A stretch of 64,000 bases of DNA from Pseudothauera lacus (GCF_003034845.1 NZ_PZKC01000009.1:62001-126000); one strand, 5' to 3'. Shown: positions 7,815-16,894, numbered from the stretch's first letter. Notes: generated by a model from the letters alone, not told the origin. Program-made: numbers and translations.

Positions 7815-9809
7815 TCAACGGACGGCCGCCGCCTCCACCAGCGCTGCACTGCCGCCGCTGCGGCGGGCGAAGCCGCCGTGGCGCAGGAAGTTCAGCGGTC
7901 CGCCGGTGAACGGCGCGAAGCCGGTACCGAATATAACCCCGGCATCGGCCAGATCGGCATCCTCGACCACGCCCTGGTCCACACAGCGCTGCACGGCGGC
8001 CAGCAGCGGAGCGAGAATACGCTCGGCGAGTCCGTCGGGGACGCTGCCCGGCGCCGCCTTGACAGCCTTGCCGTGCTCCCAGCGGTAGTAGCCCTGCCCG
8101 CTCTTGCGCCCCAGATGGCCGGCGGCGACGAGATCGAGCAGGCGCTGCGGCGCGCGCGCGGCGGCATCCCCGGCAAGCGCCTTGCCGGCCGCCACGGCGA
8201 TGTCGAGACCGACGCTGTCGACCAGTTCGACCGGGCCCATGGGCATGCCGAAGGCCAGCAAGGCTTCGTCCACCGTGGCCGGGGCAATGCCCTCCTCGAC
8301 GCAGCGCAGGGCCTCCAGCATGTAGGGGCCGAGCACTGCATTGACGAGGAAGCCGGGCGCCGAATTCACCGCCAGCGGCAGCTTGTCGAGGGCACGTACG
8401 AAGGCCGCGGCACGGGTCAGGGCGTCGCCGGCAGTGTCCGCCCCGCGGACCACCTCGACCAGCGGCATCATCGTCACCGGGTTGAAGAAGTGGATGCCGA
8501 GCAGGCGCTCGGGGGCCTGCAGCGCACTGGCGATGTCCTCGATGCGCAGGCTGGAGGTGTTGGTGGCCAGCAGCGCGCCGGGCGGCGCGCGGCGTTCGAC
8601 CTCGGCGAAGAGGGCGCGCTTGGCGTCGAGGTCCTCGAAGATCGCCTCGATGACCAGATCGGCACGGCCGACGCCGTCGCCGCGGGGGTCGGCAATCAGG
8701 CGGTCGAGGGCGAAGCGCACGGCCTTCCCGTCACCGCGCAGCTTGCGCTGATAGAACTTCGCCGCCCGCGCGATGGCCGGCGCGATGCGTTCCACCGACT
8801 GATCCTGCAGGGTCACGGTGAGGCCGCGCAGCGCACACAGCGCGGCAATGTCGCCCCCCATCACCCCGGCGCCGACGACGTGCACGTGGCGCACCGGCTG
8901 CGCGGCCTGCTTGCCCCAGGCCTTGAGGCGCTCCTGGAGGAAGAACACGCGGACCAGGTTTTTCGCCGTCGGCGAGCGGAAGATGCTCTCCAGCGACGAT
9001 GGGCTCGACGCCGGCACGGCCAGCGCATTGCCGCCGTGGCGCGCCCAGATGTCGATGATGGCGTAAGGTGCGGGATAGTGCTCGCGGCGCGCACGCGCGG
9101 CGACCTGCTTGCGCGCGCGCGCCGCCACCACGGCCTTCAGCGGACCATTGAGGAGGCGCGCGAGGAAGGGCGGACGCCGCAACGGCGGCGGCGAGAGGGC
9201 GAGCATGCGCGCGGCGCTGTCCATCACCCGCGGCGGCACGCACTCGTCGGCGAGCCCGATGCGGCGCGCCTTGCGTGCATCCACGCCCTTGCCGGTAAGC
9301 ATCAGGTCGAGCGCCAGCGCCGGACCGATCAGCGCCGGCAGACGCAGCATGCCGCCCCAGGCCGGGACGATGCCCAGCATCACCTCCGGCAGGGCCAGAC
9401 GGGTGCCCGGCTCATCGACGACGACGCGGTAGCGGCAGGCCAGCGCGAGCTCCAGTCCGCCCCCCATGCAGTGGCCGCGAACCAGCGCCACGGTGGGATA
9501 CTTCTGCGCCGCCAGACGGTTGAACAGCGCCCATCCACGGCCGACCAGTTCGCGCACCGCCTGTTCGCTGCCCAGGGTGGTGAACTCCTCGATGTCGGCA
9601 CCGGCGATGAACCCGGCCTCCTTGCCCGAGGCGATCACCAGCCCGGCAGGCGGCGCCGACTCCAGCGCCGCGAGGATGCCGTCGAATTCGTTCATGACCT
9701 CGCGCGCCAGCGTGTTGGTGGCCGCACCGGCCTTGTCCAGGCGCAGCCAGGCGAGGCCATCGGCCTCGCGGCTCAGCGTCCAGTGCTTGTACTTCATGCT
9801 CATGTGCAT
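7815..9809 (-). CDS. FadJ/FadB-type multifunctional enoyl-CoA hydratase / 3-hydroxyacyl-CoA dehydrogenase
   Basis: Protein of 664 residues with the crotonase domain first (GFIAGADIEEF at about 67-77, GHCMGGGLELALAC near 110, then LPEVMLGIVPAWGG) and the dehydrogenase second (VVGAGVMGGDIAAL near 310, IHFFNPVTMMPLVE near 440). It catalyses hydration of enoyl-CoA and NAD+-dependent oxidation of 3-hydroxyacyl-CoA. At 664 residues it is somewhat shorter than E. coli FadB/FadJ (about 715-730). The ATG at 9809 has GGGAG 4-5 nt upstream; ATGs at 9803 and 9797 are alternatives. The domain order is opposite to the enzyme at 2464-4845, so the window encodes two non-orthologous beta-oxidation cores. Confidence 0.92.
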   Translation of the reverse strand: MHMSMKYKHWTLSREADGLAWLRLDKAGAATNTLAREVMNEFDGILAALESAPPAGLVIASGKEAGFIAGADIEEFTTLGSEQAVRELVGRGWALFNRLAAQKYPTVALVRGHCMGGGLELALACRYRVVVDEPGTRLALPEVMLGIVPAWGGMLRLPALIGPALALDLMLTGKGVDARKARRIGLADECVPPRVMDSAARMLALSPPPLRRPPFLARLLNGPLKAVVAARARKQVAARARREHYPAPYAIIDIWARHGGNALAVPASSPSSLESIFRSPTAKNLVRVFFLQERLKAWGKQAAQPVRHVHVVGAGVMGGDIAALCALRGLTVTLQDQSVERIAPAIARAAKFYQRKLRGDGKAVRFALDRLIADPRGDGVGRADLVIEAIFEDLDAKRALFAEVERRAPPGALLATNTSSLRIEDIASALQAPERLLGIHFFNPVTMMPLVEVVRGADTAGDALTRAAAFVRALDKLPLAVNSAPGFLVNAVLGPYMLEALRCVEEGIAPATVDEALLAFGMPMGPVELVDSVGLDIAVAAGKALAGDAAARAPQRLLDLVAAGHLGRKSGQGYYRWEHGKAVKAAPGSVPDGLAERILAPLLAAVQRCVDQGVVEDADLADAGVIFGTGFAPFTGGPLNFLRHGGFARRSGGSAALVEAAAVR

Positions 9810-9821
9810 TCTTCTCCCAGG

Positions 9822-9890
9822 TTACGGCAGGGCACGGGCCTTGGCGGGTTGCAGGGGAGAGACCCCGCCGCCGCCCGTGCCACGCCGTAA
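9822..9890 (-). other. long intercistronic stem-loop between thiolase and FadJ-like genes
   Basis: The pairing blocks are TTACGGC (9822-9828) with GCCGTAA (9884-9890), GGCACGGGC (9831-9839) with GCCCGTGCC (9873-9881), and GGCGGG (9843-9848) with CCCGCC (9864-9869). They are separated by symmetric internal loops of 2/2 and 3/3 nt, giving 22 base pairs. It lies 11 nt past the thiolase stop and directly abuts the ribosome site of the next gene. There is no T-run, so it is more likely an mRNA structure than a terminator. Confidence 0.75.
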
Positions 9891-9901
9891 GCGGATGTGA
9901 C

Positions 9902-11185
9902 TCAGCAGGCCTCGACCAGCATCGCGCCGCCCTGGCCGCCACCGATGCAGATCGCCGCAACACCGCGCCGGCCGCCATCACGGCGCAGGCGGTGGAGGAG
10001 GTGGAGGACGATGCGCGCGCCGCTGGCACCCACCGGGTGCCCCTGGGCGACGGCGCCACCGTCAACATTCAGGCGTTCCTCGTCGATGGCACCGGGCGCA
10101 CCGGGCAGACCGAGCTCGCCGCGGCAGTAATCGATGTCGGCAAGCGCACGCTGGCAGGCGATGACCTGCGCGGCGAAGGCCTCGTTGATCTCCCAGGCAT
10201 CGAGCTCATTGGGGCGCAGGCCGTGGCGCTGCAGGATGGGCAGGGCCGCATGCACCGGCCCGAGGCCCATCTGCGCCGGATCGAGGCCGGCCCACTGGCT
10301 GTCCACGATGCGTCCGAGCGGCGTCAGGCCATGGCGCTCCACAGCTTCTTCGGAAGCCAGCAGCAGCCACGCCGCACCATCGGTGATCTGCGAGCTGTTG
10401 CCCGCGGTGACACGCCCGTACTTGCGGTCGAAAAAGGGTTTGAGCTTTGCCAGCCCGGCCATCGAAGCGTCGCGGCGCAGCCCGTCGTCGTGGCGCCAGA
10501 CCGTGCCGTCGTGATCGATCAGCGCCACCACCTCGTCGTCGAAGTGGCCGGCGTCCTGCGCCGCAGCGACCCGCAGGTGGCTGCGCACGGAATAGGCATC
10601 CATCTCCTCGCGGCTGATCGCAAAGCGGTGAGCGAGGTTCTCCGCGGTCTGCCCCATCAGCTGGCCGACGATGGGGTCGGTGAGGCCCTTCATGATGCCG
10701 ATCACCGGCGCCAGATAGCCGGGCCTGAACTTCCTCAGCGCGGCGAGCTTCTGCCCGGTGGTCTTGGCGCCGTACCAGCCCGACAGCCAGCGCACCATGG
10801 CGTCGGAGAACAGCAGCGGCGCGCGCGACAGCGCATCCACGCCGCCGGCCAGCACCAGTCCGGAACGCCCGGCGTGGATGTTGGCGATCGCCGAATCGAG
10901 CGCCTGCATGCCGCTGGCGCAGTTGCGCATCACCGTCCACCCCGGCACCTTCTGCCCGCAACCCATGCGCAGCGCCACCACACGGCCGATATTGACCTCG
11001 TCGGGCGAGGGGCTGGCGCAACCCAGGATGACCTCGTCGAGCTGGTCGGGGGCAAAGCGCTGGCGCGCCAGCAGTGCGCTGCCGGCGGCGGTGGCCAGAT
11101 CGGCGGCGGCGAACGGCCCCGGGGCGTTGCGCGCCTTCAGGAAGGGCGTGCGCGCGCCATCGACGACATACACCGGGGCGTTCAT
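9902..11185 (-). CDS. acetyl-CoA C-acyltransferase, FadI-like thiolase
   Basis: Thiolase of 427 residues, the size of FadI-type enzymes. The nucleophilic cysteine is Cys89 in MRNCASGMQALDSA. NEAFAAQVIACQRA, the VDGGAVAQGHPVGASGARI histidine region and the CIGGGQGGAML cysteine motif follow. It removes acetyl-CoA from 3-ketoacyl-CoA. Its ATG overlaps the fadE stop (ATGA at 11182-11185), indicating translational coupling. Together with the downstream FadJ-like enzyme it would form the alpha/beta complex of a second beta-oxidation set. It is clearly a different thiolase subfamily from the one at 1234-2433. Confidence 0.93.
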   Translation of the reverse strand: MNAPVYVVDGARTPFLKARNAPGPFAAADLATAAGSALLARQRFAPDQLDEVILGCASPSPDEVNIGRVVALRMGCGQKVPGWTVMRNCASGMQALDSAIANIHAGRSGLVLAGGVDALSRAPLLFSDAMVRWLSGWYGAKTTGQKLAALRKFRPGYLAPVIGIMKGLTDPIVGQLMGQTAENLAHRFAISREEMDAYSVRSHLRVAAAQDAGHFDDEVVALIDHDGTVWRHDDGLRRDASMAGLAKLKPFFDRKYGRVTAGNSSQITDGAAWLLLASEEAVERHGLTPLGRIVDSQWAGLDPAQMGLGPVHAALPILQRHGLRPNELDAWEINEAFAAQVIACQRALADIDYCRGELGLPGAPGAIDEERLNVDGGAVAQGHPVGASGARIVLHLLHRLRRDGGRRGVAAICIGGGQGGAMLVEAC

Positions 11186-13680
11186 GCCGCCACCTTCTCC
11201 GCCACTGCGGCAGCGCCCGCAGCGCCGGGTACCACCTGCAAGGCCGCACGCAGGTCGAAATCGTAGGGGAAGTCATCGACACGGATGACCTTGTCGCGCA
11301 GGCGATTGCGGCGTTCGACCACTTCGTACTCCGCGGCGCTGATGACACCAGCCTCCAGCGCCTTGCGCCACACCGCATCGACCCCGCCGCCGACCAGCAG
11401 GCCGGGCTTGAAGCGCCCGTCCTTCTGCGCCTTCTTGAGCTTGGCCTCGATGGGCTCGGCTTCCACGGTGGCGAGCAGCGCGGCCTCCAGCGCACCCACC
11501 GCTTCCTCGACGTCGGTCGGCAGATAGACGTCGGCGGTGAGGCGGTCGCGGGTGGCGCCCGGCTCGATCAGCAGGCGGGCAACCTCGTGGCCGAGACGGT
11601 CGGAAGGCACCACATAGGGGCGGCCGAGCGGGAACACCACCAGGCGGCGCAGGATCAGCGCGAAGAAGCGGTTGGGGAAGTTGGCGATCACGCCTTCGAA
11701 GGCGTTCTGCGCCTTGAACATGCAGTCCCAGATCGCCCAGTGCATCAGCGGCGCGTCCGCCGCCTGGCGCCCTTCGGCCTCGTAGCGGCGCAGCGTGGCG
11801 CTGGCCAGATACATCAGCGAGAGGATGTCGCCGAGACGCGCGGAGAGCTTCTCCTTGCGCTTCAGCGCACCGCCCATGGTGCCCATGGAGATGTCGGCGA
11901 GGAAGGCGAAGGCCGCCGAAAAACGCGTCAGCTGCTGGTAGTAGCGCCGCGTCTCGGGGGCGACGTCGGCGGGCACGCCGACGAAGTGCGAGCCGGTCAG
12001 CCCCATCACCAGGGCGCGCGCAGCGCTCGACACGGTGTAGCCGATATGGCCCCAGAAGGCGTCGTCAAAGGCGGCGAGATCATTGTCCTGCGCCGCGTGC
12101 ATTTCCTTCAGCACGTAAGGATGGCAGCGGATCGCGCCCTGGCCGAAGAGGATCAGGCTGCGGGTGAGGATGTTGGCGCCTTCCACGGTGATGCCGACCG
12201 GAATCTGCTGGTAGGCGCGACCGAGGAAGTTCTGCGGCCCCAGGCAGATGCCCTTGCCGCCGATCACGTCCATGCCGTCATTCACCGTCTGACGGGCGCG
12301 CTCGGTGACGTGGTACTTGACGATGGCCGACACCACCGAGGGCTTCTCGCCGAGGTCGATGGAGCCGGCGGTGAGAATGCGCGCCGAGTCCGACAGATAG
12401 GTATTGGCGCCGATGCGGGTGAGCGCTTCTTCCACGCCCTCGAAGCGGCCGATGGCAGTCTTGAACTGGTAGCGCACGCGGGCGTAGGCCCCCACCGCAC
12501 GCGCGGTGAGCTTCTGCATGCCGGTGTTGGAGCCGGGCAGCGAGATGCTGCGCCCGGCCGCCAGGCACTCCATCAGCATGCGCCAGCCCTGGCCGGCCAT
12601 CTTCGGCCCGCCGATGATGAACTCCAGCGGCATGAAGACGTCGGTGCCGCGCACCGGGCCGTTCATCCACACCGCGTTGAGCGGCAGGTGGCGGCGGCCG
12701 ATGTCCACGCCCGGGTGGTCGTGCGGCACCAGCGCGCAGGTGATGCCGAGGTCCTGGTTCTTGCCGAGCAGGCCGTCCGGATCGAAAAGGCGGAAGGCGA
12801 GACCGAACACCGTGCACACCGGTGCCAGGGTGATGTAGCGCTTGTCGAAGGAGACCCGCATGCCGAGCACTTCCTTGCCCTGCCACATGCCCTTGCACAC
12901 CACCCCGGCGTCGGGGATGGAGGCGGCGTCCGAACCGGCCCACGGACTGGTCAGCGCGAAGGCGGGAATGGCCTCGCCACGCGCCAGGCGCGGCAGGTAG
13001 AACTGCTTCTGTTCCGGTGTGCCGTAGTGCAGCAGCAGTTCGGCCGGGCCGAGCGAATTGGGCACCATCACGGTGACCGCGGGCGCCGACGAACGGGTGG
13101 ACAGCTTGGTCACCACCTGGGAGTGGGCGAAGGCCGAGAAGCCCTTGCCGCCGTACTCCCTGGGGATGATCATGCCGAGGAAGCCCTTGTCCTTGATGTA
13201 CTGCCAGACATGCGGCGGCAGGTCCTGCTTCTGCGTGCTCTCCCAGTCATCGGTGAGGCGGCACAGCTCCTCGGTCTCGTTGTCGAGAAAGGCCTGCTCT
13301 TCGGCCGACAGTTTGGGCCAGGGATAGGACTGCAGCTTCTTCCAGTCCGGGCGGCCGGCGAACAGATCGCCTTCCCACCACACCGTGCCGGCTTCCAGCG
13401 CATCCTTCTCGGTCTGCGACATCGACGGCAGGGCCTTGCGGAAGGCGCGGAAGATCGGCGCGCTGACCAGGCTGCGGCGCAGCGGACGGATCAGGAACAG
13501 TGCCGAGAAGACCAACCACGAACCGAGCACCACGGCCGTGGTGAGCGGCGCGAACCCCGCCGCCCAGGAAAGTCCGGCCAACCAGGCCAGACCGATGCCC
13601 GCCCAGGCAAAAAATGGCGCTCGCCCGAAGGCGAGCGCGCCTGCCAAGGGAGGGAGGGAACCGATGAACCACCAGATCAT
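11182..13680 (-). CDS. fadE: FadE-type acyl-CoA dehydrogenase
   Basis: Large FAD-dependent acyl-CoA dehydrogenase of 832 residues (E. coli FadE is 814). It catalyses the first oxidation of beta-oxidation and passes electrons to ETF. Two hydrophobic segments cover about residues 3-70, as in FadE, so membrane association is likely. The acyl-CoA dehydrogenase core has WQYIKDKGFLGMIIPREYGG, SLGPAELLLHYGTPEQK and VEGANILTRSLILFGQGAIR, the last nearly identical to the FadE signature. A C-terminal FadE-specific domain follows. The ATG at 13680 has an AAAGGAGA ribosome site. It is the second gene of the unit headed by TetR regulator 2, with a 78-bp gap, so it could also have its own promoter. Confidence 0.95.
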   Translation of the reverse strand: MIWWFIGSLPPLAGALAFGRAPFFAWAGIGLAWLAGLSWAAGFAPLTTAVVLGSWLVFSALFLIRPLRRSLVSAPIFRAFRKALPSMSQTEKDALEAGTVWWEGDLFAGRPDWKKLQSYPWPKLSAEEQAFLDNETEELCRLTDDWESTQKQDLPPHVWQYIKDKGFLGMIIPREYGGKGFSAFAHSQVVTKLSTRSSAPAVTVMVPNSLGPAELLLHYGTPEQKQFYLPRLARGEAIPAFALTSPWAGSDAASIPDAGVVCKGMWQGKEVLGMRVSFDKRYITLAPVCTVFGLAFRLFDPDGLLGKNQDLGITCALVPHDHPGVDIGRRHLPLNAVWMNGPVRGTDVFMPLEFIIGGPKMAGQGWRMLMECLAAGRSISLPGSNTGMQKLTARAVGAYARVRYQFKTAIGRFEGVEEALTRIGANTYLSDSARILTAGSIDLGEKPSVVSAIVKYHVTERARQTVNDGMDVIGGKGICLGPQNFLGRAYQQIPVGITVEGANILTRSLILFGQGAIRCHPYVLKEMHAAQDNDLAAFDDAFWGHIGYTVSSAARALVMGLTGSHFVGVPADVAPETRRYYQQLTRFSAAFAFLADISMGTMGGALKRKEKLSARLGDILSLMYLASATLRRYEAEGRQAADAPLMHWAIWDCMFKAQNAFEGVIANFPNRFFALILRRLVVFPLGRPYVVPSDRLGHEVARLLIEPGATRDRLTADVYLPTDVEEAVGALEAALLATVEAEPIEAKLKKAQKDGRFKPGLLVGGGVDAVWRKALEAGVISAAEYEVVERRNRLRDKVIRVDDFPYDFDLRAALQVVPGAAGAAAVAEKVAA

Positions 13681-13758
13681 TGCTGTCTCCTTTTACCCGG
13701 TGCCGCAGTCTTGCCGCCGCGGTCCGCCGTCTGATCAGTACATTGTGTGCATCAACAT

Positions 13759-14457
13759 CTAGGCCGCTGCGCTGCGCCCGCGCCGCCCTGCCGGACGCGC
13801 GGCGTACTCCGCCAGCGGCGCGCGCAGGCCGCCGAGCAGGAAGGACATCAGGCGTGGCAGCAGGCGTGCGGGGTCGGCATCGTCGAACTTTCCGGCGAAC
13901 AGCTGCAGCGCGTCGGTGCCGGCAATGGCGTAGGACATTGCCCCCATCATGAAATGGAAGCGCCAGAGGATCTCCTCGCGCGGTACGTCAGGCAGCGAGC
14001 GGTACAGCGCGCCGAGAAAACGCTCCAGCACCTCGGCGTATTCCTCGGCGAGGAACTGGCGCACGAAGGCATTGGGCTCGGTGTAGGTGCGCCCGAGCAG
14101 GCGCATGAAGGTATGCCCGCCGTGCTCGGTGTCGGCAGCGAGGACCAGCGCGGTACCGAAGAAGGCTTCGACGATGCGGCTGGGCTTGAGCGGCGCGCCG
14201 CCGGCATCCGCCTCCAGCTTGTCGAGCATGGCCAGGCGCTGGCGGTTGAGTTCGGTGAGGCGGCGGCGGAAGACTTCCTGGATGAGCGCATCCTTGCTGC
14301 CGAAGTGGTAGTTGATCGCCGCCAGATTGACTCCCGCCTGGCTGGTGATCATGCGCATCGAAGTGGCCTCGAAGCCGTGCTCGACGAACAGCTCCTCGGC
14401 CGCATCGAGGATGCGGCTGCGGGTTTCCGGCGTGTGTCGTGGAGTGGGTGCGCTCAT
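13759..14457 (-). CDS. TetR-family regulator 2, PsrA-like
   Basis: Regulator of 232 residues. The N-terminal helix-turn-helix (about 12-58) reads RILDAAEELFVEHGFEATS, then ITSQAGVNLAAINYHFGSKDALIQEVF, strikingly like Pseudomonas PsrA, a TetR repressor of fadBA-type genes that responds to long-chain fatty acids. It heads the fadE unit and has an AAGGAAGAG ribosome site. The two operator copies around its own promoter suggest autoregulation. The operators (CAAAC-N4-GTTT type) agree with the PsrA consensus as I recall it. It is the best candidate for master regulator of the three fatty-acid units here; the exact ligand is unknown. Confidence 0.9.
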   Translation of the reverse strand: MSAPTPRHTPETRSRILDAAEELFVEHGFEATSMRMITSQAGVNLAAINYHFGSKDALIQEVFRRRLTELNRQRLAMLDKLEADAGGAPLKPSRIVEAFFGTALVLAADTEHGGHTFMRLLGRTYTEPNAFVRQFLAEEYAEVLERFLGALYRSLPDVPREEILWRFHFMMGAMSYAIAGTDALQLFAGKFDDADPARLLPRLMSFLLGGLRAPLAEYAARPAGRRGRSAAA

Positions 14458-14475
14458 GCTCTTCCTTTCTGGTTC

Positions 14476-14510
14476 GAATCATTCCGGGACTGCATTCCCG
14501 GGAATGATTC
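14476..14510 (-). other. leader stem-loop ahead of TetR regulator 2
   Basis: GAATCATTCC (14476-14485) pairs with GGAATGATTC (14501-14510), and inner GGGA/TCCC pairs extend the stem to about 14 bp with one bulged base and a 6-nt loop. It lies between the promoter and the ribosome site of regulator 2 and abuts operator B. It could be a further protein-binding palindrome or an mRNA leader structure. Confidence 0.65.
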
Positions 14511-14539
14511 AAACGTTCGTTTTAATTGTACGTTTGAAT
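14507..14539. promoter_or_regulatory. operators B and B2 (TetR/PsrA-type), overlapping pair
   Basis: Site B is ATTCAAACGTTCGTTTTAAT (14507-14526). A second, poorer copy at 14520-14539 matches the shared consensus at 15 of 20 positions and ends in CGTTTGAAT. The two are offset by 13 bp and straddle the -10 of the promoter for TetR regulator 2, as expected for negative autoregulation. Confidence 0.78.
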
Positions 14540-14552
14540 TGCTGCCCGTCAA
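14525..14552 (-). promoter_or_regulatory. promoter of the TetR2-fadE unit
   Basis: TTGACG (14552..14547), a 16-bp spacer and TACAAT (14530..14525) on the minus strand. The -35 overlaps the stop codon of the MMPL transporter gene. The -10 is flanked on both sides by operator sequence. Confidence 0.65.
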
Positions 14553-16894
14553 GCCTTTTTTGCATGCTTGTGCCGACGATCCTGCGGCGCCAGCATGGTC
14601 GACGCCAGCGCCGGCAGCAGCATCACGGCGCCAAGCATGTTGGCGAGGAACACGAAGGCCAGCAGCACCCCCATGTCGGCCTGGAACTTGAGTGCGGAAA
14701 ACGCCCAGGTACCGACGCCGATACTCATCGTCAGGGCTGTGAACATGGTCGCCGTGCCGCGCTGGCGCAGCGCCTCCAGATAGGCTTCGACCAGACCGGC
14801 ACCGCGGCGCAGCTCGTGCTGCATGCGCTCGTAGATGTAGATGCCGTAGTCCACACCCACCCCGACGCCAAGCGCGATCACCGGCAGCGTGGGCACCTTC
14901 AGGCCAATGCCGAGGGTGGCCATCAGGGCGTTGCACAGCACCGCAACGATGGACAGCGGCAGCACGATGCACAGCGTGGCGGTGTGCGAGCGGAACTCCA
15001 TGTAGCACAGCAGGCCGATGGCGAAGAAGAGCAGCACGAGGATCTTCAGCTCGGCGGCGTCGACGGCCTCGTTGGTCGCCGCCATCACGCCGACGTTGCC
15101 GGAAGCCAGACGCAGCTCCAGATGCTCGGAAGCGTTGGCGGCGGCGAAGCGCTTTACCTCCTCGATGACGTGGGCAATGGTGTGGCCCTGGTGGTCACGA
15201 GTGAAGATGAGGATCTGCATCGCACTGCAGTCGGTGTTGAGCAGCCCGGTGCTGGTATCGATCGGCGTCACCGACTGTGCCAGCACACTGGGGTCGCGCG
15301 ACAGCACGCGCCAGCGCGGGCTGCCTTCGTTCCAGCCGGCGTTGATCACCTTGGCCATCCCCGGCAGCGAGAGCACGCCCTGCACGCCGTGGGTGTTGCG
15401 CATGTGGGTCTCGAAGCGGTCCAGGGTGTCCATGATGTCGAAATCGGTACATGCACCATCGACGCCGTGCGACTGCGCGATCACCGACAGCACGTCCACG
15501 CCGATCGAGAACGACTCGACGATGGCAGCGGTGTCGAGGTTGTAGCGCGAGTCGTCGTGCAGTTCCGGAATGCCGGCACCGAGATCGCCGGTCTGCAGAT
15601 GGCGCGCCTGCAGCGCGGACACCCCCAGCAGCACCGCCGCGCCGGCCAGCACCCACACCGCACGGCGCGGTTCGGCGAAGCGCTTGAGACGCTGCCACAG
15701 CCACTCGCCGGCCGGTTTCGCGGCATCGCCACCCTTGCCGGCGGCGCTGCGCGGCATCCACGACAGCAGGATGGTGAGCAGCATCTTGTTGGTGATGACG
15801 ATCAGCGCCACGCCGATGGCGGCGGTGATGGCCAGTTCCTGCACCATGGCGATGTCGATGAAGAGGATCACCAGGAAGCCCAGCGCGGTGGTCAGCAGCG
15901 CGGTGGCTCCGGGCATGAAGAGCTTCAGGAAGGCGTTGTTGGCCGCGGTGAGGCCGTCGGCACCGTGATGCACCTCGATCTTCCAGCCGTTGATCATCTG
16001 CACGGCGTGGCTGACGCCGATGGAGAAGATCAGGAAAGGCACCAGGATGGACATCGGGTCGATGCCGTAGCCGACCAGCGGCAGCACGCCGAGTTGCCAC
16101 ACCACCGGCACCAGCGCGCACACCAGACCCAGGCCGGCGAGCTTCGCGGAACCGAGATAGAGGTGGAGCAGCAGCGCAGTGATCACGAAGGTGACGGCAA
16201 AGAACAGCAACACGCCACGCGCGCCTTCGGTGATGTCGCCCACCGCCTTGGCGAAGCCGATGATGTTGACCTCGAAACCCTGGGCCTGATAGCGCTCGCG
16301 CAGGGTCTCGAGCTGCGCGGCGACGGCCAGGTAGTCGAGCTGGGCACCGGTATTGGGATCGATTTCGAGCAGCTCGGCGCTGACCAGCGCAGCGCTGTGG
16401 TCATTGGCCACCAGGCGGCCGACGCGACCCGACTTGAGGACGTTCTCGCGCACCTCGGCGAGATCGTCGGCAGTGCCGGCGAAGTCCGCCGGGATGACGT
16501 TGCCGCCGGCGAAGCCCTCCTCGACCACCTCGATGTAGCGCACGTTGGGGGTGAACAGCGAGGTCACCGTGGCGCGGTCGACCCCGGGAAGGAAGAATAC
16601 GTCATCGGTGAGCGACTTCAGCGCAGCGAAGAAGGGCTCGTTGTAGATGTCCCCGTCACGCGCGCGCAGCACCACCAGCACACGGTTGGCCCCACCGAAG
16701 GTGCTGCGGTAGTCCACGAAGGTTTTCATGTAAGGATGTTCGAGCGGGATCATCTTCTCGAACCCGGCATCCACGCGCAGCTGCGTCGCCGACCAGCCGA
16801 GCAGCACGGTGATGAGCGCGAACAGCGCCAGGAAGGCGCGGCGCTGACGGAACAGCACATGGCCGAGGGCCTGCACCAGACGGTTGGTCTTCAT
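14549..16894 (-). CDS. MMPL/RND-family inner-membrane transporter
   Basis: RND-superfamily protein of 781 residues in the MMPL/HpnN-like group. One transmembrane helix near residue 20 is followed by a large periplasmic domain, a five-helix membrane block (VFLIFSIGVSHAVQM-like region at about 285-400), a second periplasmic domain, and a last block with the hallmark ALGVGVGVDYGIYIYERM. Such proteins move lipids or hydrophobic molecules using the proton gradient. The ATG at 16894 overlaps the YCF48 gene stop (ATGA). No periplasmic adaptor of the usual RND kind is nearby; instead it is the last gene of the DUF1302-DUF1329-YCF48 set, which could supply the periplasmic and outer-membrane parts. The substrate is unknown; lipid or fatty-acid ester is inferred from the beta-oxidation context. 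Confidence 0.88.
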   Translation of the reverse strand: MKTNRLVQALGHVLFRQRRAFLALFALITVLLGWSATQLRVDAGFEKMIPLEHPYMKTFVDYRSTFGGANRVLVVLRARDGDIYNEPFFAALKSLTDDVFFLPGVDRATVTSLFTPNVRYIEVVEEGFAGGNVIPADFAGTADDLAEVRENVLKSGRVGRLVANDHSAALVSAELLEIDPNTGAQLDYLAVAAQLETLRERYQAQGFEVNIIGFAKAVGDITEGARGVLLFFAVTFVITALLLHLYLGSAKLAGLGLVCALVPVVWQLGVLPLVGYGIDPMSILVPFLIFSIGVSHAVQMINGWKIEVHHGADGLTAANNAFLKLFMPGATALLTTALGFLVILFIDIAMVQELAITAAIGVALIVITNKMLLTILLSWMPRSAAGKGGDAAKPAGEWLWQRLKRFAEPRRAVWVLAGAAVLLGVSALQARHLQTGDLGAGIPELHDDSRYNLDTAAIVESFSIGVDVLSVIAQSHGVDGACTDFDIMDTLDRFETHMRNTHGVQGVLSLPGMAKVINAGWNEGSPRWRVLSRDPSVLAQSVTPIDTSTGLLNTDCSAMQILIFTRDHQGHTIAHVIEEVKRFAAANASEHLELRLASGNVGVMAATNEAVDAAELKILVLLFFAIGLLCYMEFRSHTATLCIVLPLSIVAVLCNALMATLGIGLKVPTLPVIALGVGVGVDYGIYIYERMQHELRRGAGLVEAYLEALRQRGTATMFTALTMSIGVGTWAFSALKFQADMGVLLAFVFLANMLGAVMLLPALASTMLAPQDRRHKHAKKA

